Source: Pseudonocardiales bacterium
Lineage (GTDB): Bacteria; Actinomycetota; Actinomycetes; Mycobacteriales; Jatrophihabitantaceae
Reading direction: 5' to 3'
Length of the DNA stretch: 5,613 bases
NCBI GenBank assembly: GCA_030840415.1
Contig: JAVEEO010000533.1
Span: forward strand, 1 to 5,613
Shown here: piece by piece, positions 1 to 5,445 of the stretch
Layout: every line of letters begins with the position of its first letter
How positions within the stretch are numbered: the stretch's first letter is position 1
Program-made: the position numbers and the translations under genes
The notes under the pieces: generated by a model
Databases searched by the model: none
What the model was told of the DNA's origin: nothing
What the model saw: the letters and a program-made list of their open reading frames with translations, nothing else

Positions 1-1928
1 CTCGCCGTCCCGTCGGCGTCGGTTCTGCCGTGCGCGACCAGTCCGCCGTGGTAGCTCACCGTGACCGGCGAGTTGCCGACCAGCCCGGCGGCCGTCAGGG
101 TGACGTGGTTGCCGACGATCTCGCTGGTCAGCGTCGGCTTGGTGATCTTCTTGCTGACCCGGTAGATGTAGACCCGGGCTTCGTGATGCCAGTAGACGAC
201 ATGGACCAGTTGGCCGCCGAATGACTGGATCAGCGACCGGAACCCCCGTTCGGTGACGGTGCCGGCCAGCTGGTCCTGTTCGGGCGGATCGTCGAGCGGC
301 TTGGTGTTGTAGACCAGGTACGACACCCGGCCCTGCTGGATCAGGCGTGCCGGCCAGACGTTGACCCAATCGAGGGGAGCCTGATTGCGCCGGGCCGAGG
401 AATGCACCAGTTCGCCACCGGGCAGCACGGTCGCTATCCGGAACTTCCCGTACGGATAGGCGTCGACCCCGCCGTAGAAGGACAGAACGTATTGACCGGA
501 CCCGTGGGACAGGGTCATCGCGCCGGCTCGCTGCGCGCCCTGGGCCTGCAACCAGTACGCCGCCTCGCGCATGCCGGCTGAGCCCTCGTCCGACATCGCT
601 GCGCGCACCGCCGAAAGCTGGGCCAGGCAGATCACCAGCGCCAGGCCGGCGGTTCCGAAGATCACCGGCCTGGCGATCATCGATCTGGCGATCACCGGTG
701 TGGGGCCGAGCAGCCCGCGGCGGGCGCCGGCCTCAGCCGGCCGATGAACGTACTGCCCGGCCCGAGCCAACGATTCGTTGAGGGCCCGTCCGGCCAGCAG
801 TGCCAGGGGCGGCATTGCCGGCAGCAGGTAGTTGAAGCCCTTCAGCGGATACAGCTGCAGGAAGAGTGCGAACATCACCAGCCAGGTCGCGGGCAGCAGG
901 TCACGTCGGTCGCGCCGCAGCACCGTCGACAGCACACCGAAGCCGAGGATGGCGCACATCAACAAGCCCTCGGACCGCCACAATTCGCTGAGGTAGAAGT
1001 ACCACACGACATCGCTGGCACGCTTGGTGCTGGCGGCCAGGAAGTTCGCCAGTTCGGCGTGATCGGCCAGAACTTGAATGGCCACCGGAGTCAGTGCGGG
1101 CAGGCTCACCAGCAGTGCCAGCAGGGTTTGCCGTAACCGGAGTCGCCGCCAGTCGCCGGTGATCAGCAGGAAGGCGGCAACTATCGGCACGACGAGAACG
1201 CTGGTCACCTTGGCCTGGGTGGCGATCGCGGTCATGATGCCGAGGCCGGCCAGCCAGCGCGTGCGTCCGGTGAGCTGCCATTTCAACAGGCACAACATGA
1301 CCAGGGTGACGAAGAATGTGACGGTCGAGTCAAGTAATGCCAACCGGCCGAGGCCGACGGCGTATCCGCTCGTCGCGAGAATCAGGCCCGCGAGAAACCC
1401 GCTCCCACGGCCGTAGAGCAGCCGCCCGATCTCGTAGACACCGATCACCGTCAGGACGCTGAACACCGCGCTCACCACCCGAGCAGCCGTGTCCGACACC
1501 CCGACCACGCGGTAGACACCAGCGACGATCGACTGGTAGATCAGGAAGTTGGAGTTGCCCCTCGATGCCAGGATGAACCACCGGTCCATGCCGCCGGTGT
1601 GCGCCAGCAGTTCGGCCTGGCCGGCGTATACCGCTTCGTCTCCCCGAAAGCCGACGTCACTCAGCCGCCACAGCCGGACAATCCCCGCTACCGTCGCAAC
1701 GCTGGTCACCGCGACCACGCCCAGCGGATCCGGCCGGTGGGCAGAGCCGACCGCTGCGATCCTGCGACCGACGCGCCGGGCGATCCCCGGCCGCTGGTCG
1801 TCGCGCCGGGTCGGCGCGACCAGCGTGGACGTCTCGGGGCGGCCAGCTCGGCGGGCGATGCCGGCCCGGCGACCAGACGCCCAGTGTCGAAGGAGCTGCG
1901 TGGCGCGGAAACCGCCCCGGCCCGTCAC
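1..1928 (-). CDS. GT39-family (PMT_2/ArnT-like) polytopic membrane glycosyltransferase, 3' end beyond the window
   Basis: This frame is open without a stop from GTG 1928 to the window edge (642 codons visible). GT39 enzymes transfer a sugar from a polyprenyl-phosphate donor to a protein or lipid on the outer face of the membrane. An Arg-rich cytoplasmic N-terminus (about 1-65) precedes TM1 (about 69-87). Next comes the first-loop Asp-Glu pair (D97, E98, with Y101) that forms the catalytic site in GT39. A second family hallmark is the loop ending GRLALLDS (D200), and a late K363-x3-Y367-x2-P370 segment is also typical. Several further hydrophobic helices follow, the last at about 421-441. Residues 442-597 form a soluble extracytoplasmic domain, and 598-642 begin a beta-rich, Ig-like stretch that is cut off. 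The start is uncertain: TAG at 1980-1982 closes the frame upstream, GTG 1928 is the only usable start before TM1, and it has no clear Shine-Dalgarno. Acceptor and sugar are unknown. Confidence 0.85.
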   Translation of the reverse strand, partial: MTGRGGFRATQLLRHWASGRRAGIARRAGRPETSTLVAPTRRDDQRPGIARRVGRRIAAVGSAHRPDPLGVVAVTSVATVAGIVRLWRLSDVGFRGDEAVYAGQAELLAHTGGMDRWFILASRGNSNFLIYQSIVAGVYRVVGVSDTAARVVSAVFSVLTVIGVYEIGRLLYGRGSGFLAGLILATSGYAVGLGRLALLDSTVTFFVTLVMLCLLKWQLTGRTRWLAGLGIMTAIATQAKVTSVLVVPIVAAFLLITGDWRRLRLRQTLLALLVSLPALTPVAIQVLADHAELANFLAASTKRASDVVWYFYLSELWRSEGLLMCAILGFGVLSTVLRRDRRDLLPATWLVMFALFLQLYPLKGFNYLLPAMPPLALLAGRALNESLARAGQYVHRPAEAGARRGLLGPTPVIARSMIARPVIFGTAGLALVICLAQLSAVRAAMSDEGSAGMREAAYWLQAQGAQRAGAMTLSHGSGQYVLSFYGGVDAYPYGKFRIATVLPGGELVHSSARRNQAPLDWVNVWPARLIQQGRVSYLVYNTKPLDDPPEQDQLAGTVTERGFRSLIQSFGGQLVHVVYWHHEARVYIYRVSKKITKPTLTSEIVGNHVTLTAAGLVGNSPVTVSYHGGLVAHGRTDADGTA

Positions 1929-2151
1929 GGGGCCCGCCCGACGCTCGGGCGACCTGGGTCCGCGAAGTCGTCGGCGGCACTACGAATCGCTGCCTGTGGG
2001 CCGGCTGGTTCCAGGCACGGCACAAGGACGAGCTGTGCCATGAAGCCCCCCCGGTGCTCGCGACACGCCACTACTTTCCATACTGCTTAACCGATGAACG
2101 AAGATAAGCACTTTCGAGGTGGGGCCGCAAGCCTGCAACCGGCGTCCGACG

Positions 2152-2166
2152 CCGACGTTACGTCGG
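2152..2166. promoter_or_regulatory. 15-bp perfect palindrome, possible operator
   Basis: CCGACGT, a single central T (2159), then ACGTCGG: perfect 7-bp arms. It lies about 224 bp upstream of the GT39 start and just upstream of the weak promoter candidate at 2101-2130. The arms are too closely spaced for an RNA hairpin, so a protein-binding site (a dimeric regulator) is the more natural reading. No regulator gene is visible in the window. Confidence 0.35.
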
Positions 2167-2232
2167 GCCATTACTCCATTTCCACCGCGCATTCGAGTTG
2201 TATGTCAATGCTTGGTGATCTCCACCCGCGGT

Positions 2233-2259
2233 ACGACGGACGGCACGCCGAGCCGTCGT
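2233..2259. terminator. Imperfect hairpin downstream of the secreted fusion enzyme
   Basis: ACGACGG (2233-2239) pairs with CCGTCGT (2253-2259). The intervening 13 nt contain a second complementary pair, CGGC (2241-2244) and GCCG (2247-2250), so most of the segment can fold into one stem with small bulges. It lies about 155 nt past the stop of the minus-strand gene that ends at 2414 and has no U-tract. It could act as a terminator, or simply belong to the repeat that overlaps its right arm. Confidence 0.3.
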
Positions 2260-2278
2260 GATAGATGTCGTGATAGAT
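2255..2278. repeat. Tandem direct repeat, two exact copies of a 12-bp unit
   Basis: GTCGTGATAGAT occurs at 2255-2266 and again, with no gap, at 2267-2278. The sequence continues ATATTC, so the segment is A/T-rich within a G/C-rich genome. The first copy overlaps the right arm of the hairpin at 2233-2259. Tandem 12-bp units on the same helix face can be a regulator-binding array, or a simple duplication in non-coding DNA. Confidence 0.6.
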
Positions 2279-2413
2279 ATTCACAGATTGCATTGTCATG
2301 GACCAATAGGCCGCTGGACCGGCATCCCACCCCATGGCGACGATCGGGCATCGTGCTGCCGCAGGGACACCCGACCGCCGAGGGATCATCGGCCGTGCCT
2401 CAACGCCTGTTGC

Positions 2414-4750
2414 TCATCCGAGCGGTAGGCCGAACGCGGTGGCCATGTTCGGAGCGCTCGCGGCGTTGCGCAGCAGCGGAGCGCCCAGCACCTGGTCGTA
2501 GAGCCGCAGCAGGCTGTAGTGGTTCAGCGCCGTGGTCACCACCTTGTGCGAACCGTCCAGGCTGCGGTGCAGAACCGCGGTCAGCACCACGTTGCCGCTG
2601 TGACTGTCGTCCTCGTCAGCGGTGATCACAATCGCCAGCCGGCCGCTGGTGAAGTCCGGGCCTGCCATGATCTGGGGCAGCCACGACTTGAGGTAGTTGT
2701 CCGCGGTGGTCAGCGAGCAGTCGTGGGCGTCGTCGCACAGGTCCGGGATCCAGTAGCCGGCGTCGGGCAGCGTGCCGGCAGCCACCGCGTTGTGCATCGC
2801 CCCGCTGCTCGGAGTGCCGGCCGGCACGTTGAACAGCCTGCAGTTGGCCCGCTGGGTCGAGCCGGCGAAGTAGGCCCACGGGTTGTGCTTGACGGCGTAG
2901 CGGCCTGAGCTGGTCAGCTGGCAGTTGCCGGTCATGCTCTCGGCATAGGTGCCCGCGGTCCTGCCGACGGCGAGCGCCTGGTCGAAGACGCTGTCGCCGG
3001 CCAGCGGGTGACTGGACGGCGCGGCATCGTCGGTGACCCCGAAGGTGTCGCCGCCTGCCATGGCCAGGTAGTTGGGCAGGCTCGGGTGCCGGATGGCGGT
3101 GTAGTTGCTGGCATAGCCGAACCGCTTCGCGAGGCCGTCCACGTAGGGCATCCCCGACTGCACCTGACCGAGGCTGTGGTTCTCGACCACCACGGTGAGC
3201 AGCTTGGTGATTCCCCCCGGAGCAGGCGCTGTACTGGTCGGTGCCGTGCTGCTCGGTGCCGTGCTGGTCGGTGCGGTGCTGGTCGGTGCGGTGCTGGTCG
3301 GCGGGGCGCTGGTCGGCGGGGCGCTGGTGGAGTACTCGATCACCAACTGGGGCGGGTTGGCCGCCTCCCTGCTGTCGAAGTACCGGGTGGCGGTGGCGGT
3401 GGTGGTCAAGCCGAACGACGTCGTACCGGCCTGGACCGCGGCGGTGACGTCGGCCTCGGTCCACTGACCGGCGGTCAGGGTTCCGGTGGTCGAGACCTGT
3501 GCGCCCAGCGCCGGCCGGTTGGCCCAGCTCAGAGTGCGCTCGTCCCAGCTCGCCGAGGTGCTGAACACCTTGGACCGGGTGATCCCGCTCGACCGGGAGA
3601 ACAGCCGCAGGGTGGCACGGGCAACGGAGCCTGCCGGTGCCGGGAACCGCAGGTAGGACACCGCGGTGGCGCTGCTGGTCGCGTTCTGCTGGATGGTGCC
3701 GGCGGTGCCGTAGTTGGCGCTGGTGGCGTTGGAGGCGACATAGCTGTCAGCGCTGGCCACCCCGGTCGACGGCGACGGGCTCTGCACCGGCGCGCCGGGC
3801 GGCAGGTAGGCGGCGGCCATCGCGTCGAGGTAGGCCTGCCCGAACTGGACGGTCGGCTCGACCCCGGTCCCCTCGCCCCACTCGTTCCAGCTGGTTATCA
3901 GTTGCCATTGCGCGCCGGAAGCGACCTGCTGGGCAAGCGCGGCCTTGAAGGTGCTCAGGTTGCGGTCCAGCCGGGGGGTGGCCTCGTCGAACTTGAAGAA
4001 GCCGGGCGCGACGTTGACCGACCAGGGCAGCACCTGCTGGATCGCCGAGGCCGGCCCGTACTGGTGCCAGGCATCGGGTTGGTGGGCGCAGTTCTGGTAG
4101 CCGGGCATCACCTTGAGATTGAGGTAGAACCGCCCCTGGTTGGCGCTGGCCCAGCGATCGGCAACCGCGCAACTGGTGTCGTCGGCGTTGTAGACGAACA
4201 GCACCGGGCGGCCGCCTACCCGCAGCCAGGCCGGTGAGGCGGCTGCCTTGGCCGCCAGGTAGTTGAGGTCGGAGGCCAGTTCGCCGGCGGTCGGATTGCC
4301 GAACCCCTCCTTCTCGTAGTACGGGGCCACCTTGAAGCCCTGAGCCGCGGCGGTGCTGAGCAGCAGCGGCAACCGCGAGTCGGTCTTGGTGGCCTGGCCC
4401 CACCAGGAGGAGATGAAGGCGTTCAGCCCGGCCGCCTTGGCCTGCCGCACCTGGGTGGCGACCACGGCCGGATCGCTGCTGTCGTACTTGCCCGCGGCCG
4501 GGGTGTAGTGCGAGGCCCAGTGTTCGGTCTCGGGAAACCAGCCGTAGTAGAACGCGGCCCGGATCGGCGCTTCGGCCGCTGCCGCCTGCGGGGGGTGGTG
4601 CTGCCCGGCCAGCATCAGCAACCCGGCTACCAGCAGCGCGGACAGCGCGGCCGGCACCATCGGCAACCGGCGTAGCCGACGGCGGACACGGTAACGCTCT
4701 GTAACCTGTGTTTCAGACGATTTGATTGTGTTTGCTTGGGCGTTGCACAT
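2414..4750 (-). CDS. Secreted trimodular enzyme: GH99-like glycosidase, CBM96/DNRLRE module, AcpA/PLC-type phosphoesterase
   Basis: The product is 778 residues from ATG 4750, which has GGAG 7 nt upstream; TTG 4753 is possible but too close to that site. Basic RVRRRLRR (21-29), a hydrophobic core (31-48) and an Ala-rich site near 56-60 form a Sec signal peptide. Residues 61-316 are GH99-like: FYYGW near 67-71, YDSSDP then SSWWG, and SWNEWGEGTGVEP (287-299), whose E290 and E293 match the NEWxE catalytic glutamates of GH99 endo-alpha-mannosidases/mannanases. Residues 331-474 match CBM96/DNRLRE (ADSYV, NYG, YLRF, FDSREAANPPQLVIEY). A 7-pentad TSTAP-type linker spans 475-509. Residues 514-778 match the phosphoesterase family of acid phosphatases and phospholipases C: VVENHS (E523, N524), HPSLPNY (555-561), DLCDDAHD (670-677), ADEDD (711-715), H728 and the NHYSLLRLYD end. 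All active-site blocks look intact. The substrate is not determinable; a phosphorylated mannan is my inference. Confidence 0.88.
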   Translation of the reverse strand: MCNAQANTIKSSETQVTERYRVRRRLRRLPMVPAALSALLVAGLLMLAGQHHPPQAAAAEAPIRAAFYYGWFPETEHWASHYTPAAGKYDSSDPAVVATQVRQAKAAGLNAFISSWWGQATKTDSRLPLLLSTAAAQGFKVAPYYEKEGFGNPTAGELASDLNYLAAKAAASPAWLRVGGRPVLFVYNADDTSCAVADRWASANQGRFYLNLKVMPGYQNCAHQPDAWHQYGPASAIQQVLPWSVNVAPGFFKFDEATPRLDRNLSTFKAALAQQVASGAQWQLITSWNEWGEGTGVEPTVQFGQAYLDAMAAAYLPPGAPVQSPSPSTGVASADSYVASNATSANYGTAGTIQQNATSSATAVSYLRFPAPAGSVARATLRLFSRSSGITRSKVFSTSASWDERTLSWANRPALGAQVSTTGTLTAGQWTEADVTAAVQAGTTSFGLTTTATATRYFDSREAANPPQLVIEYSTSAPPTSAPPTSTAPTSTAPTSTAPSSTAPTSTAPAPGGITKLLTVVVENHSLGQVQSGMPYVDGLAKRFGYASNYTAIRHPSLPNYLAMAGGDTFGVTDDAAPSSHPLAGDSVFDQALAVGRTAGTYAESMTGNCQLTSSGRYAVKHNPWAYFAGSTQRANCRLFNVPAGTPSSGAMHNAVAAGTLPDAGYWIPDLCDDAHDCSLTTADNYLKSWLPQIMAGPDFTSGRLAIVITADEDDSHSGNVVLTAVLHRSLDGSHKVVTTALNHYSLLRLYDQVLGAPLLRNAASAPNMATAFGLPLG
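3224..3328 (-). repeat. Seven 15-bp units encoding the TSTAP/TSAPP linker
   Basis: The segment encodes residues 475-509 of the secreted fusion enzyme as seven consecutive pentads: TSAPP twice, TSTAP three times, SSTAP, then TSTAP. It is repetitive at DNA level too (units like GTGCGGTGCTGGTCG on the + strand), so copy number could change by slippage without a frameshift. Such Thr/Ser/Pro linkers separate catalytic modules in actinobacterial secreted enzymes and are typical targets of O-mannosylation. Confidence 0.9.
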
Positions 4751-4757
4751 CAACGAG

Positions 4758-4761
4758 CTCC
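4758..4761 (-). promoter_or_regulatory. Ribosome binding site of the secreted fusion enzyme
   Basis: GGAG on the minus strand ends 7 nt before ATG 4750. This spacing favours ATG 4750 over the in-frame TTG directly before it at 4753, which would be only 4 nt away. Confidence 0.6.
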
Positions 4762-4792
4762 GTCATCAGGGGTTTTGTTCGGACAATCCCCC

Positions 4793-4811
4793 ATCGACCG
4801 AACGGGTCGAT
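4793..4811. promoter_or_regulatory. Inverted repeat, candidate operator between divergent genes
   Basis: ATCGACC (4793-4799) and GGTCGAT (4805-4811) are perfect 7-bp arms around a 5-nt centre, GAACG. The site falls at or just after the predicted transcription start of the minus-strand fusion-enzyme gene (promoter candidate at 4817-4844). That is where a repressor such as a LacI- or TetR-type regulator would block transcription. No such regulator is encoded in the window, so this is inference from position and symmetry. Confidence 0.4.
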
Positions 4812-4816
4812 TACGA

Positions 4817-4844
4817 AGAGTAACGGAGCAATCATCAATGTCCA
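4817..4844 (-). promoter_or_regulatory. Candidate sigma-70-type promoter of the secreted fusion enzyme
   Basis: On the minus strand, TGGACA (4844-4839, five of six matches to TTGACA) is followed after 16 bp by TACTCT (4822-4817), which fits the TANNNT form of actinobacterial -10 boxes. The start of transcription would be near 4810, giving a leader of about 60 nt to ATG 4750. Found by eye. Confidence 0.4.
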
Positions 4845-4861
4845 GCAGTAGATTGGGTGAC

Positions 4862-4894
4862 ATGGGGCACCGCACGCGCAGCGATCACCGATGA
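4862..4894 (+). CDS. Possible 10-residue leader peptide overlapping the DUF1810 start
   Basis: ATG 4862 opens a 10-codon frame (MGHRTRSDHR) whose TGA stop (4892-4894) overlaps the DUF1810 ATG (4891) in an ATGA arrangement. The DUF1810 start lacks a visible Shine-Dalgarno, and GGGTGA lies immediately before ATG 4862. Translation coupled through this mini-frame would explain how ribosomes reach the main start. A chance ATG in 30 nt of leader is quite possible, so this is only a candidate. Confidence 0.2.
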   Translation: MGHRTRSDHR

Positions 4895-5325
4895 GCGAAG
4901 CTCCGGACCTCGACCATCTCCAACGGTTCGTGCAGGCCCAGGACGCCGAGGGGACCTACCGTCGCGCCGTCATGGAGTTGCGCCAGGGTCGCAAGGCCAG
5001 CCACTGGATGTGGTTCGTGTTCCCGCAGGTCGCGGGGCTGGGACTGAGCGCGATGTCGCAGCGGTTCGCGATCGACTCGCTGGCCGAAGCACAGGCCTAC
5101 CTGCGCCATCCGGTGCTCGGGGCACGGCTGCGGGAGTGCGCGGGCATCCTGACAGCGCACACCGATCACAGCGCGGAGCAGATCTTCGGCGCCCTCGACG
5201 CGCGCAAGCTGCAGTCGTCGATGACACTGTTCGCGCGGGCGGCGCCCGAGGAGGCCGTCTTCGCGCAGGTGCTCGACCGGTATTTCGACGGCATGGCAGA
5301 CCCTGCCACCGTGCAACGCCTGTAG
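4891..5325 (+). CDS. DUF1810 family protein
   Basis: This 144-residue protein has the usual length and all conserved blocks of the DUF1810 family: SHWMWFVFPQ (37-46), GLGLS (49-53), EAQAYLRHPVLGARL (66-80), and FGALDARKLQSSMTLF (99-114). It has no signal peptide or membrane segment, so it is cytoplasmic. The biochemical function of the family is, to my knowledge, unestablished; some database entries carry the label calpastatin, which is not supported by function. ATG 4891 is chosen because the family alignment begins soon after it and no in-frame start precedes it closely; there is no clear Shine-Dalgarno. TAGATT (4849-4854) is a weak -10 candidate with no matching -35. The gene is transcribed divergently from the fusion enzyme and ends before a strong hairpin. 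Confidence 0.9.
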   Translation: MSEAPDLDHLQRFVQAQDAEGTYRRAVMELRQGRKASHWMWFVFPQVAGLGLSAMSQRFAIDSLAEAQAYLRHPVLGARLRECAGILTAHTDHSAEQIFGALDARKLQSSMTLFARAAPEEAVFAQVLDRYFDGMADPATVQRL

Positions 5326-5393
5326 GCGGCTCAGGCACCGCCGGGCATGATCGAGCCGGTCGGGCGCTCAGCCCACCCGGCGAGGATCGAAAG

Positions 5394-5429
5394 CGGGCTG
5401 GACGGCGGGGCTTCCCGCCGTCCAGCCCG
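5394..5429. terminator. Strong 16-bp hairpin, shared bidirectional terminator
   Basis: CGGGCTGGACGGCGGG (5394-5409) pairs perfectly with CCCGCCGTCCAGCCCG (5414-5429) around a GCTT loop. No U-tract follows on either strand, which is common for high-GC actinobacterial terminators. It sits 68 nt after the stop of the + strand DUF1810 gene and 16 nt after the stop of the minus-strand gene ending at 5446, so it can serve both convergent transcripts. Confidence 0.8.
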
Positions 5430-5445
5430 TGACACAGCGCTCGAG

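Larger units (their letters stand above)
1929..2413. other. 485-bp intergenic region without a convincing gene
   Basis: The spacer lies between the stop of the upstream secreted-enzyme gene and the start of the GT39 gene, both on the minus strand. No frame here looks protein-like; the short open frames are Arg/Pro/Ser-rich and lack family signatures. Parts of 2070-2110 and 2170-2310 are richer in A/T than the flanks, as expected for regulatory DNA. A weak minus-strand promoter candidate for the GT39 gene is TTGCGG (2125-2130) and TATCTT (2101-2106), 18 bp apart, which would give a leader of about 165 nt. The region also holds a 15-bp palindrome, a hairpin and a 12-bp tandem repeat, listed separately. 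The length makes co-transcription of the two flanking genes less likely. Confidence 0.7.

Noticed and set aside
744..2090. Several + strand frames of 110-165 residues
   Set aside because: All are antisense to the GT39 gene, overlap each other, and are rich in Arg, Pro, Gln or Ala without motifs.
1980..2192. 70-residue minus-strand frame directly upstream of, and in the same frame as, the GT39 gene
   Set aside because: Considered as an original longer N-terminus interrupted by TAG 1980-1982. Its composition is not protein-like, it covers the promoter-like A/T-rich DNA and palindrome, and GT39 proteins do not need such an extension.
2339..2355. Small inverted repeat ACGAT/ATCGT as terminator of the fusion enzyme
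   Set aside because: Arms are only 5 bp with a 5-nt loop and no U-tract; this is expected by chance in such DNA.
3008..4237. 409-residue open frame on the + strand
   Set aside because: It lies wholly antisense to the fusion enzyme, has Gly/Arg/Val-rich low-complexity composition with no family motifs, and reflects the high GC content of the real gene opposite.
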